Shown: positions 33,028 through 41,297 of the stretch, one piece after another
Layout: each line of letters begins with the position of its first letter
How positions within the stretch are numbered: the stretch's first letter is position 1
DNA from: JACPFV01 sp038043245
GTDB lineage: Bacteria; Pseudomonadota; Gammaproteobacteria; Nevskiales; Nevskiaceae
Length of the DNA: 64,000 bases
Reading direction: 5' to 3'
Assembly (NCBI GenBank): GCA_038043245.1
Contig: JBBTCH010000002.1
Location: forward strand, 62,001 to 126,000
Program-made: the position numbers and the translations under genes
The notes under the pieces: generated by a model
Databases searched by the model: none
The model's input: the letters and a program-made list of their open reading frames with translations, nothing else
Told to the model about the DNA's origin: nothing

Positions 33028-35526
33028 ATGCGCAGTTTTGCGGTGGGGATCCTGTTCTGGCTGGCCTGGTGGCTGCGCAAGCCCATGCTGTGGCTGGTGC
33101 GCTATCGCGTGGCACCGGACGACCTCAAGACCAAACTACAGCTGAATCCCGAAGTACCGGTGTGTTTCGTGCTGGCCGAACGCTCCTGGGCCGACGTATT
33201 CGTGCTCGACCGCATCTGCAAGGACTGGGGGCTGCCGCGCCCGCGCCGTACCGGTAACGCGCTGCCCAGCCTTGAGCGGCCCGCCTGCCTGTATCTGCCG
33301 GTGCTGCTGGAGGCCCGCATCGCCGGACGCGAAGGCGCACGCAACGGCTCGCCGCTGACCGGCCTGATGCAGCGTGCGGTATCCGACTCCGGCTACAACG
33401 TGCAACTGGTGCCCGTGTCCATTTTCTGGGGCCGCGACGCCGGCAAGGAAACCTCGCTGTTCAAGCTGTTCTTCGCCGACACGCCGGGCGCCGGCCTGCT
33501 GCGCAAGTTCTGGATCATCCTCGCCAACGGCCGCCACGTGCTGGCCAGCTTCGCGCCGCCGCTGGACTTCGCCACGTTCCGCGGCCAGGAGACCGATGCC
33601 ACGCGCGCGGCGCGCAAGCTCACCCGCGCCCTGCACTTCCATTTCCTGCGCGCGCGCACCGCCGCGCTGGGACCCAGCCTGGTGCGCCGCGATTTTGTCG
33701 TCGAGGGGCTGCTGAAAGCGCCCGGCGTGCGTCTGGCGGTGGAGCAGATTGCGAAGGAAGAAGCCATCACCCTGGCGCAGGCGGAAAAGCGCGCGCGCAA
33801 GATGGCGTATGAGTTGTCGGCGGATTACGCCGATTCCGGCGTCAATTTCGTCTCGCGCATCCTCGCGCAGATCTGGAACCGGGTTTACAGCGGCATCGAT
33901 GTGCGCGGCCTCGAGCGCGTGCGCGCCTGGGCGCAGCGGCCGGAGCCGACCGAGATCATCTACGTGCCCAGCCACCGCTCGCACGCCGATTACCTGCTGA
34001 TCTCCTACGTGCTGTACCACGCGGGGCTGGTGTCGCCGCACATCGCCGCCGGCATCAACCTCAACATGCCGGTCATCGGCGGCATCCTGCGCCGCGGCGG
34101 CGCCTTCTTCATCCGCCGCAGTTTTGCCAAGGACCGGCTCTACATCGCCGTGTTCCGCGCCTACGTCGACGCGCTGATCCGCCGCGGCTATTCGATCGAG
34201 TTCTTCCCCGAAGGCGGACGCTCGCGCACCGGGCGTCTGCTGACGCCGAAGACCGGCCTGATGGCGATGGTGGTCGAGTCCGCGCTGCGCCAGCGCGTGC
34301 GCAAGGTCGCGCTGGTGCCGATCTACATCGGCTATGACAAAGTCTGGGAGATCGGCTCGTATCTGAAAGAGCTGCGGGGTGGACAGAAGAAGCAGGAGTC
34401 GGTGCAGGGCCTGCTCAAGGCGACGCAGATCCTGACCAAGTCCTTTGGCAAACCCTATGTCAATTTCGGCGAGCCCTACCTGCTGCAGGACTACGCCGAC
34501 CAGCATCTGCCAGGCTGGCGCGAGGGTTTCGGCACCGAAAGCGCGCCGGAAAAACCACAGGGCTTCAACCAGTTTGTATCCGAACTGACCATGGAGAACT
34601 CGCGGCGCATCAACGCCGCCGCCGTCGCCAGTCCGGTGGCGCTGACCGCTGTCGCCCTGCTGTCGACGCCGCAGCGCGCCGCCGGCGCCGACGAGTTGAT
34701 CGAGCAGATCGCCAGCCTGATCGGCTTGCTGAAAGCGCGGCCGGTCAGCGCCGACCAGTACATCCCGGTCGAGGATGCGCGCTCGGTGCTGAGCTGGGCC
34801 GAGCCGATCGGCGGGCTGTCGCGCATCAGCCACGAATGGGGCGACCTGCTGACGGCCAACGACCGCGCCGCAGTGGCGCTGACCTATTACCGCAACAACC
34901 TGCAGCACCTGTTCGCGCTGCCGTCGCTGATCGCCAATTTCTTCCGCACGCGGCCGGAATTGCCGGAGCAGGCCGTGGTCACCGGCTGCCGCGCGCTGTA
35001 TCCCTTCCTGCGGGCCGAATATTTCCTGCGCTGGTCACAGGACGAGTGCGAGACCGTGGCGCGCGAATGGATCGAGGTGATGGTGGGCCAGGGGCTGCTG
35101 ATGCGTGATGGCGCCGGGCACCTGCAGCGACCGGATGTGGCGCAGCCGCAATTCGCGCGCCTGGCGACGCTGGGCCGGGTGATGGGCGAAACCTTCGAGC
35201 GCTATTGCATGACCACGCTGCTGCTGGCGGAGGAGCGCAAGCTCGGGCCGGTTGAACGCAAGCGCTTCGAGACCGACTGCCGGCTGTTCGCCGAGCGCGT
35301 CGCCGTGCTCACCGGCCGCGACGCGCCGGAGTTCTTCGACCCGGCGCTGTTCAGCGGCTACGTCAGCACCCTGATCGAGCTCGGCTTGGTGGTGATGCGC
35401 GACGACCAGACGCTGGAAGTGGACGCGCGCATCGACCGCATGGCCGAACGCGCGCTGGAGTTACTGGGTCATGGCGCGCAGCAGACCCTGCAACAGCTGC
35501 TCAGCCGCCGGCGCGCTGCGTCCTAA
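33028..35526 (+). CDS. plsB: Glycerol-3-phosphate acyltransferase PlsB
   Basis: An 832-residue membrane-bound enzyme that acylates position 1 of glycerol-3-phosphate. Acyltransferase motifs: HRSHAD (about 316–321), GGAFFIRRSF, and FFPEGGRSRTGRLLTPK for glycerol-3-phosphate binding. The ATG at 33028 is preferred over 33022 because AAGGA ends 7 bases before it. Length fits the long PlsB of Gammaproteobacteria rather than PlsY. Confidence 0.95.
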   Translation: MRSFAVGILFWLAWWLRKPMLWLVRYRVAPDDLKTKLQLNPEVPVCFVLAERSWADVFVLDRICKDWGLPRPRRTGNALPSLERPACLYLPVLLEARIAGREGARNGSPLTGLMQRAVSDSGYNVQLVPVSIFWGRDAGKETSLFKLFFADTPGAGLLRKFWIILANGRHVLASFAPPLDFATFRGQETDATRAARKLTRALHFHFLRARTAALGPSLVRRDFVVEGLLKAPGVRLAVEQIAKEEAITLAQAEKRARKMAYELSADYADSGVNFVSRILAQIWNRVYSGIDVRGLERVRAWAQRPEPTEIIYVPSHRSHADYLLISYVLYHAGLVSPHIAAGINLNMPVIGGILRRGGAFFIRRSFAKDRLYIAVFRAYVDALIRRGYSIEFFPEGGRSRTGRLLTPKTGLMAMVVESALRQRVRKVALVPIYIGYDKVWEIGSYLKELRGGQKKQESVQGLLKATQILTKSFGKPYVNFGEPYLLQDYADQHLPGWREGFGTESAPEKPQGFNQFVSELTMENSRRINAAAVASPVALTAVALLSTPQRAAGADELIEQIASLIGLLKARPVSADQYIPVEDARSVLSWAEPIGGLSRISHEWGDLLTANDRAAVALTYYRNNLQHLFALPSLIANFFRTRPELPEQAVVTGCRALYPFLRAEYFLRWSQDECETVAREWIEVMVGQGLLMRDGAGHLQRPDVAQPQFARLATLGRVMGETFERYCMTTLLLAEERKLGPVERKRFETDCRLFAERVAVLTGRDAPEFFDPALFSGYVSTLIELGLVVMRDDQTLEVDARIDRMAERALELLGHGAQQTLQQLLSRRRAAS

Positions 35527-35535
35527 AAACGCCTA

Positions 35536-35541
35536 TATAAT
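35536..35541 (+). promoter_or_regulatory. Probable −10 box of the FKBP lipoprotein gene
   Basis: A perfect TATAAT stands 55 bases before the ATG at 35596 in otherwise GC-rich DNA, just after the plsB stop. The −35 region lies inside plsB and is weak. The leader contains a short GGGAC/GTCCC stem. Confidence 0.5.
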
Positions 35542-35595
35542 CGCCGCCCGCGGGACTCCCTGAGCCCCGGTCCCAAACCTCAAAACGAGTAACAC

Positions 35596-36321
35596 ATGAC
35601 TTTGATCTCACGCATCCTTGCGCTCTGCGCTTTCGCAGTTCTCGCCGCCTGCTCCGGCGGCTCCGGCAGCCTTGACTCCGACGAAGAGAAATTCGGCTAC
35701 TCGATCGGCGTCGATCTCGGCCGCTCGCTGAAGACCGTCAAGAACGACGTTGACATCGACGCGCTCAAGCGCGGCCTCGACGACATGCTCAATGACAAGG
35801 AACTGCTGCTCGACGACAAGCAGCGCGAAGAAGTGAAGAGCAGCATCGCCAAGAAGATCCAGTCCAAGCAGATGGAAGAGCGCACCGCCAAGGCCAAGAC
35901 CGCCACCGAAGCCGGCGAGAAGTTCCTCGCCGACAACGCCAAGCGCGACGGCGTCAAAACCACCGCCAGCGGCCTGCAGTACGAAGTGCAGGAAGAGGGC
36001 AAGGGCGAGAACCCCAAGGCCAGCGACAAGGTCACGGTGCACTACACCGGAACCCTGATCAACGGCGAGAAGTTCGACTCCTCGCGCGACCGCGGCCAGC
36101 CGGTCAGCTTCCCGCTCGGCAACGTCATCCCCGGCTGGACCGAAGGCCTGCAGCTGATGAAGCCGGGCGCCAAGTACAAGCTCTACATCCCCGCGGCCCT
36201 CGGCTACGGCGAGCGCGGCGCTGGCGCCAAGATCGGCCCCAACGAAACCCTGATCTTCGAAGTCGAGCTGATCAGCGTCGAGAAGCAGGCGGCACCGAAG
36301 GCTCCGGCCAAGAAGAAGTAA
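35596..36321 (+). CDS. FKBP-type peptidyl-prolyl isomerase lipoprotein (FkpA/Mip-like)
   Basis: A 241-residue protein: lipoprotein signal with lipobox VLAAC, an N-terminal helical dimerisation domain (about 25–115; FGYSIGVDLGRSLKT), and a C-terminal FKBP domain (about 125–230) with VTVHYTGTLINGEKFDSS, GNVIPGWTEGLQLMK and YIPAALGYGERG. It assists folding of envelope proteins. Lysine-rich tail KAPAKKK. Followed by a strong terminator. Confidence 0.93.
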   Translation: MTLISRILALCAFAVLAACSGGSGSLDSDEEKFGYSIGVDLGRSLKTVKNDVDIDALKRGLDDMLNDKELLLDDKQREEVKSSIAKKIQSKQMEERTAKAKTATEAGEKFLADNAKRDGVKTTASGLQYEVQEEGKGENPKASDKVTVHYTGTLINGEKFDSSRDRGQPVSFPLGNVIPGWTEGLQLMKPGAKYKLYIPAALGYGERGAGAKIGPNETLIFEVELISVEKQAAPKAPAKKK

Positions 36322-36340
36322 GTTCTCTCATAGTTACAAA

Positions 36341-36369
36341 GAAGGCCGCGAAAGCGGCCTTCTTTTTTT
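36341..36369 (+). terminator. Rho-independent terminator after the FKBP gene
   Basis: Stem GAAGGCCGC / GCGGCCTTC with a GAAA loop and seven T. It sits 19 bases after the stop codon. Confidence 0.93.
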
Positions 36370-36370
36370 A

Positions 36371-36500
36371 CGCCATCAATGGCGTGACCTCGTGTTTCTC
36401 GATGACCCCCGGCCCGTCCGTCCATGGACGGGCGCTCGCCGGGCAGAACTGCCATTCAAGGCAGCTCTGCTGATTCCGGCTCGCCCGCGCAAGCGGGCCG
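36371..36500. repeat. Cluster of small intergenic palindromes
   Basis: Four hairpins stand in a row: CGCCAT/ATGGCG (36371–36384); CCGTCC/GGACGG nested inside CCCGGC/GCCGGG (about 36408–36443); CTGCC/GGCAG (about 36450–36465); GCCCGC/GCGGGC with a GCAA loop (about 36483–36498). The apex CCATGG resembles loops in the element at 29 kb. The last hairpin could terminate the gene on the minus strand. Confidence 0.5.
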
Positions 36501-36532
36501 TTTGCTTTGGGGATACGGGAAAAATATTTGCT

Positions 36533-37219
36533 TCAGAACGACCACTTCAGCAGCAGTTGCGGCTGCCGGTCGTCGTTGGCCTGACCGTCGCGGTTGTGCC
36601 AGTGGGCGTATTGAAAGCTGAGGTTGAGACGATCCTTCACCGGCGTCAGGCCGGAAATGTCCAGCACCAGTTGCGGAACAAAGGCGATGCCGCTGCGGAT
36701 ACGCGAGCCATCGAGCACCTGAGTCTGCTCGAACGATCCGCCGAGGGACCAGCCGCGGGCAATGGGCCAGGCGACGGCTTCGTCATCCGCGGTGCGGAAA
36801 TTCAGGCGCAGATAGCCGAGCGCGGGCACCTGCAGATCCATGCCGCTGCCTTCGCGCAGCCGGCTGACATCGTCGGCGCTGAGCAGCATGTCCCAGGAGC
36901 CGCTGGCAGCCGCCGACGCCAGCGACTGGCCAGTTTCGGAAAGAGATTCACGGTAGGCCTGACCGACGAACAGGTTGCGATCAACACCCGGTTGCGCGTT
37001 ACGCAACTGTACGGACAGGTGCAGATGGCGCGCAGCGGTTTCTGCGGGATCGTCGGCTTGCAGGCGGTCACGGTCGCGATCAAAGGGCGCGGTCAGCTCG
37101 AAGGCCTGCGCATGGGTGGCACCGCAGGCCAGCAGCAGTCCGAACAGGCCACGGCGCGCTCGGTTGATGAGACCTTTGCGCCGCCGTTCTCTGCCCGTGG
37201 GAATCGCTGCCAGACCCAT
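36533..37219 (-). CDS. Uncharacterised exported protein, possible outer membrane barrel
   Basis: About 228 residues. A signal-peptide-like stretch RRGLFGLLLACGATHAQA is followed by alternating strand-like segments (LHLSVQLRNAQP, LGYLRLNFRTADD, LNLSFQYAHWHN), and the last residue is phenylalanine after LLLKWS, as in many outer membrane barrels. No family was recognised. The start is uncertain: ATG 37219 leaves a long n-region before the signal peptide. It follows the LVIVD-repeat gene on the same strand after about 80 bases. Confidence 0.55.
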   Translation of the reverse strand: MGLAAIPTGRERRRKGLINRARRGLFGLLLACGATHAQAFELTAPFDRDRDRLQADDPAETAARHLHLSVQLRNAQPGVDRNLFVGQAYRESLSETGQSLASAAASGSWDMLLSADDVSRLREGSGMDLQVPALGYLRLNFRTADDEAVAWPIARGWSLGGSFEQTQVLDGSRIRSGIAFVPQLVLDISGLTPVKDRLNLSFQYAHWHNRDGQANDDRQPQLLLKWSF

Positions 37220-37302
37220 AACCTGCTCCAGTCGCCAGCGGCAATTATCAGCCGTGCGCGACACGGTCCCAATGGATAATTCCTACTGGGTCGGTTTGAG
37301 AC

Positions 37303-38754
37303 TTACTGGAAGGTCAGCACGTCCAGCCCGCGCACCAGATCGCCGGTGATGATGTAGCCATTGTGGTACCAGGCTTCCCAAGTATTTGAATTGTCAGCGA
37401 ACTGGTCGATCAATTTGGGCAGGGTCGGGTTGCTGAAATCAATCAGCAGCACGCCGTCGCCGTAGAAGGCCATCGCCAGCAGGTCGCGATTGGGGTCTGG
37501 CACCAGCCGGCCGTGGTGAGCGGTGCAGCTGCGCCCCAGCGCGGAGGGGTTCTGCGCGGCGCTGTACCAGCCCTGCAGCAGCGGCATGGTCTCAGTGCTG
37601 ATGTCGTAGAACCAGACGGCGCCAATCGGCACGCTGACCGAGCCCGCTGGCGTGTCAACGCTGGCGACGCAGCCGGGTGGCAGGGAGCCGCCGCCGTTCT
37701 CGTCGCCGACATAAAGCACGGTGCCGTCGCGATTGAGGCCTGCGGAATGGCTGAACGCCACCAGGATCACACCTGCACTCGGCGTGCCGGCAACACCGTG
37801 GTGCACCGGGATCGTCACCAGCACCTTGGGATCACGCGGATCGGCGGTGTCCCAGATCTGGGTGACTTCAATGCCGGCGCAGACTGCGCGGAATTTGTTT
37901 TGCTGGACGTTGTTCCAGAAAAAAATGTGGTGACAGGAATAGCCGTTCTGGAAGTCCTGCACGAACTGCGGATCGTCAGGATCGCTGAGATCAAAGATTT
38001 CAGTGTGATCCATGCCGATGATGTTGCCACTGCCGGTACCGCCGCCGCGCGAGCCGGCGTTGTAGACGATGGGCGTGCCGGGCACGACGCCGACCTTGTG
38101 GCTGTTCGGGGTCTGCAGCGGCGGCAGGCGCCGAGGCCGGCGCGGATCGGTGATATCCAGCGATTCGATGAACGAATCGGTGGACAGTACCGCCACCAGC
38201 CGGCCGCTGGGATAGGCGATGATCGCCGCGCCACGGTCGGCGCCGGCGCCGGCGGCTTCCATCACGCCATGGCCGGCGCCGCCGTAACCCTGGTTCGACG
38301 TGAGCGGGGCGCTGCGTCCGCCGTTCTGATTGAACGTGCCAATGCGTTTTGGCTTGGCCGGGTCGCTCAGGTCCACCACGCTCGAGGTTTCACCAAAGCC
38401 CGGCACCACGGCAAGACTGCCAAACACGGCCATGCCGCCACCGCTGACGACTTCCTCGGCATGCGCGACATGCTGCAAGCCGCTCACTGGCGCCGGCAGT
38501 GCACGCACGGGGATCGGCTTCCACAGCGGCGGCAGCTTGTCCCCCACCGGCGGATGCGAAACCGTCGGCCAGTTGAACATCGGATGCGGCGTGTTCTGCG
38601 GGTCGTCCCACAGGGCAGGACCGGCGAAAAACTTGCCGACGGTGTCGTCGGCTTTGGCGACGCCGGCCTTGGCGCCGAACAGCGACAGCGGATCGCTGCC
38701 GGAACAAGAAGCCAGTCCCAGCAGGCATACCAGAGAAGCCAGGCGTTTCATCAT
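37303..38754 (-). CDS. LVIVD-repeat (beta-propeller) lipoprotein
   Basis: A 483-residue exported protein with lipobox-like LLGLASC after MMKRLASLVC. Repeated blade-like units carry the pattern V-D-(L/I)-S/T-D-P-x-x-P-x-x: SVVDLSDPAKPKRIG, ESLDITDPRRPRRLP, EIFDLSDPDDPQFVQ, QIWDTADPRDPKVLV, LLIDFSNPTLPKLID. This fits LVIVD repeats of surface beta-propellers. Function unknown; a metal- or substrate-binding role is suggested by several conserved histidines (MDHTEIF, YSCHHIF, TAHHGRL). Two adjacent ATGs start it at 38754. Confidence 0.75.
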   Translation of the reverse strand: MMKRLASLVCLLGLASCSGSDPLSLFGAKAGVAKADDTVGKFFAGPALWDDPQNTPHPMFNWPTVSHPPVGDKLPPLWKPIPVRALPAPVSGLQHVAHAEEVVSGGGMAVFGSLAVVPGFGETSSVVDLSDPAKPKRIGTFNQNGGRSAPLTSNQGYGGAGHGVMEAAGAGADRGAAIIAYPSGRLVAVLSTDSFIESLDITDPRRPRRLPPLQTPNSHKVGVVPGTPIVYNAGSRGGGTGSGNIIGMDHTEIFDLSDPDDPQFVQDFQNGYSCHHIFFWNNVQQNKFRAVCAGIEVTQIWDTADPRDPKVLVTIPVHHGVAGTPSAGVILVAFSHSAGLNRDGTVLYVGDENGGGSLPPGCVASVDTPAGSVSVPIGAVWFYDISTETMPLLQGWYSAAQNPSALGRSCTAHHGRLVPDPNRDLLAMAFYGDGVLLIDFSNPTLPKLIDQFADNSNTWEAWYHNGYIITGDLVRGLDVLTFQ

Positions 38755-38756
38755 CT

Positions 38757-39596
38757 TCAAGCAGCCGTGAGTTTTGCTGAGGCGGCGATCGCCTCGGTCG
38801 AGGCGCTCTGCAGCTCGTTTTGCAGATCGGCTTCCAGCGGCTGGTTCGAACGCAGCGTGCGCTCGGCGTAGTTGGCCGCTTCCATCAGGCGGTTCATGCC
38901 GAGATTGGCCGCGATGCCTTTCAAGGTATGTGCGTGATGCTGCGCGTCGAGCCATTTGCCCTGCGCCTGAAGTTGCAGAATCTCATCGGCATACGACGGC
39001 GCACGCATGGAAAAATCCTTGAGTGCGCGCTTGAGCAGGTCGGCACGACCGGACAGGCGCCGGAGCGTGAGGTCCCAGTCAATCACCGGTGTCGGCACCG
39101 GACCGTTGACCGGCGCGGGCGCGGGCGCTGCGGCGGACGGCTGGATCCAGCGCGCCAGCACCGTGACCACCTCGGCCATGTCGATCGGCTTGCCGAGGAA
39201 ATCATTCATGCCCGCGTCGGCGCAGCGCGCGCGGTCTTCGGCCATGACGTTGGCGGTCATTGCGATGATCGGCAACTTCGAAAATTCGGCGCGGCTGCGA
39301 ATGCGCCGCGTCGCCTCGAGGCCGTCCATCTCTGGCATCTGGATATCCATCAGCACCACATCGAAAGACTGGTGCTCGACTGCGTTGACCGCTTCACGGC
39401 CGTTGCCGGCGACCTCGACCTGCAACTGGTGGCCACGCAACAAATCCAGCATCAGCTGCTGGTTCAACAGATTGTCTTCGACAAGCAGGATGCGCGCACC
39501 GCTGGAAAGTGGACTCGACACGGAGTTGTTTTGATCGGAGGTTATGTCGGCGATGGTAGCCGGTTTGGCCGCCCGGGTCATCGGTTTTTTGATCAC
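38757..39596 (-). CDS. REC–HPt phosphorelay protein
   Basis: A 279-residue protein: receiver domain (about 34–155) with acidic pair E40-D41, phospho-acceptor D84 in LMDIQMPEMDG and K in GKPIDMAEV; an alanine/proline linker; and an HPt domain with H223 in HHAHTLKGIAANLG. This is the C-terminal half of a BarA-type hybrid kinase, but no kinase domain is encoded upstream, so it must take phosphate from a kinase elsewhere. No DNA-binding output domain. Confidence 0.88.
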   Translation of the reverse strand: MIKKPMTRAAKPATIADITSDQNNSVSSPLSSGARILLVEDNLLNQQLMLDLLRGHQLQVEVAGNGREAVNAVEHQSFDVVLMDIQMPEMDGLEATRRIRSRAEFSKLPIIAMTANVMAEDRARCADAGMNDFLGKPIDMAEVVTVLARWIQPSAAAPAPAPVNGPVPTPVIDWDLTLRRLSGRADLLKRALKDFSMRAPSYADEILQLQAQGKWLDAQHHAHTLKGIAANLGMNRLMEAANYAERTLRSNQPLEADLQNELQSASTEAIAASAKLTAA

Positions 39597-39700
39597 CCAC
39601 CCGCGGTCGTCTCAAGGGGCCAGGGGACCGTCCACGAAAAAAAACGGTGGTTGCGCAGGCGCCCCCTGCACTGCCCCCCGCCTGCGGCCCTGTAAAAGGC

Positions 39701-41155
39701 CTACCAGAGCTTGAACAGCTTGATCGTGTTCTGGATGTTCTGGCGCACGAAGTCGGTGTACGGCGGGAAGAACAGCTTGGCCATCATGAAGCGCGTGCGC
39801 ACCACCGATTTTTCGTGCGAGAACGCACGGAAGCCCCAGAAGCCGTGCGAGCTGCCGATGCCGCTGTTGTTGACGCCGCCGAACGGCAGATTGCCATGCG
39901 AAAACTGCACCAGCGTGTGATTGATGCAGGCGCCGCCGGCCGTCGTGTTTTTCATGACTTTCTGGATGTTCGACTCGCTGCGGCTGAAGATGTACAGCGC
40001 CAGCGGCTTCTGGTCGGCGTTGATGCGGCCGATGACTTCGCCGAGGTCGCGGTACGCGATGATCGGCAGCAGCGGCCCGAAGATCTCGTCCTGCATGACT
40101 TTGGCGTCGGCCGGGCAGTCGCCGAGCAGTGTCGGCGAGACGAAGTGCTCCTTGGCGTTGACAAAATCGCCGTAGAGCACTTTCGCACCTTTCTGCTTGG
40201 CATCGGCGAGCAGACCGGCGACGCGCTGGGTGTGGCGCTCATTGACGATGTGCGCAAGGTCGGCAGACTTGCCGCTGTCCTGCGGCGTGGCGCCATAGCG
40301 TTTCTTCAGCACTTCGATGGATTTCTGCACAAAGACGTCCTTCACCGACTCGTGCACGAAAATGTGGTCGGGCGCGATACAGGTCTGTCCGCTGTTGACG
40401 AACTTGCCCCACATCAGATTCTGCGCGGCGAGATCAAGATCGGCGGACTCGTCGACGATGGTCGGCGATTTGCCGCCCAGTTCCAGCGTCACGCTGGTCA
40501 GGTTCTTCGCCGCGGCGGCCATCACCACCTTGCCGATCGCCGGACTGCCGGTGAAGAAGATGTGATCGAACGGCAGATTCAACAGCGAGGTCGAAACCGT
40601 CGAGTCACCCTCGAAAATCGCCACTTCGTTTTCCGGGAACACCTGCTTGACGATCTTCACCATCCACGCCGACATGTGCGGCGTCATCTCGGAAGGTTTG
40701 ATGATCGCGGTGTTGCCGGCGGCCAGGCAGGGGATCAGCGGGCCGAAGGTGAGGTTCACCGGATAGTTCCACGGCGACACGATCAGGCAGCGACCGCGCG
40801 GCTCGTACTGCACATAGCCTTTCAGGCCCAGGGTCATGCGCGTCGGCCATACGCCCTTGGGCTTCATCCACGATTTGAGACTGTGGATGTATTCCGAGGA
40901 CTCGGACATGATCGGAATCATCTCCGTGAGATCCACCTCGACCGCCGGCCGCTTGAAGTCTTTGTAAGCCGCGTCATAAAGCGCCGGCAGATCAGCCAGG
41001 CAGGCGTCACGCAGGCGCTTGATGCGGCCGATGCGTTCGTCAGCGGTGGACGTGCGCCAGCGCAGCGCGGTCTCGCGCTGCAAGTCGAAGATGCGCTTGA
41101 TCTCGGCGTCCATGCGGACGCTGTTGAGCGGGAACTGTGTGACGGCAGTGTTCAT
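39701..41155 (-). CDS. Aldehyde dehydrogenase (class 3 / coniferyl aldehyde DH-like)
   Basis: A 484-residue NAD(P)-dependent dehydrogenase. Seen: PWNYPVNLTFGPLIPCLAAG, FFTGSPAIGKVVM, LELGGKSPTIV with the catalytic glutamate, and the nucleophile cysteine in NSGQTCIAPDHIFV. The aromatic C-terminus (FPPYTDFVRQNIQNTIKLFK) resembles fatty aldehyde dehydrogenases. It is divergent from WS/DGAT, so oxidation of long-chain aldehydes to fatty acids is a reasonable guess. Confidence 0.9.
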   Translation of the reverse strand: MNTAVTQFPLNSVRMDAEIKRIFDLQRETALRWRTSTADERIGRIKRLRDACLADLPALYDAAYKDFKRPAVEVDLTEMIPIMSESSEYIHSLKSWMKPKGVWPTRMTLGLKGYVQYEPRGRCLIVSPWNYPVNLTFGPLIPCLAAGNTAIIKPSEMTPHMSAWMVKIVKQVFPENEVAIFEGDSTVSTSLLNLPFDHIFFTGSPAIGKVVMAAAAKNLTSVTLELGGKSPTIVDESADLDLAAQNLMWGKFVNSGQTCIAPDHIFVHESVKDVFVQKSIEVLKKRYGATPQDSGKSADLAHIVNERHTQRVAGLLADAKQKGAKVLYGDFVNAKEHFVSPTLLGDCPADAKVMQDEIFGPLLPIIAYRDLGEVIGRINADQKPLALYIFSRSESNIQKVMKNTTAGGACINHTLVQFSHGNLPFGGVNNSGIGSSHGFWGFRAFSHEKSVVRTRFMMAKLFFPPYTDFVRQNIQNTIKLFKLW

Positions 41156-41254
41156 GGGTTCTCCCCCAGAATTGATTTATTGAATGACCGTTTGGGCCAC
41201 GGAGTATATGCCTGCCAAAAGGCGGTGGCACAATGCCCTTGGCTCATACCACAG

Positions 41255-41276
41255 CGAGACCTTTGCAAAGGTCTCG
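41255..41276. promoter_or_regulatory. Perfect 22-bp palindrome upstream of WS/DGAT
   Basis: CGAGACCTTTG is followed directly by its exact reverse complement. It lies 21 bases before the WS/DGAT ATG and in the 142-base divergent region shared with the aldehyde dehydrogenase. It may be a repressor operator, an mRNA hairpin just before the AAGGGGAG ribosome site, or a joined pair of transposon ends. Confidence 0.55.
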
Positions 41277-41297
41277 AATAAATAAGGGGAGAAACAA

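Noticed and set aside
33136..34908. Open frame of 590 codons opposite plsB
   Set aside because: Low-complexity, histidine/glutamine/aspartate-rich translation typical of an antisense shadow; plsB is certain.
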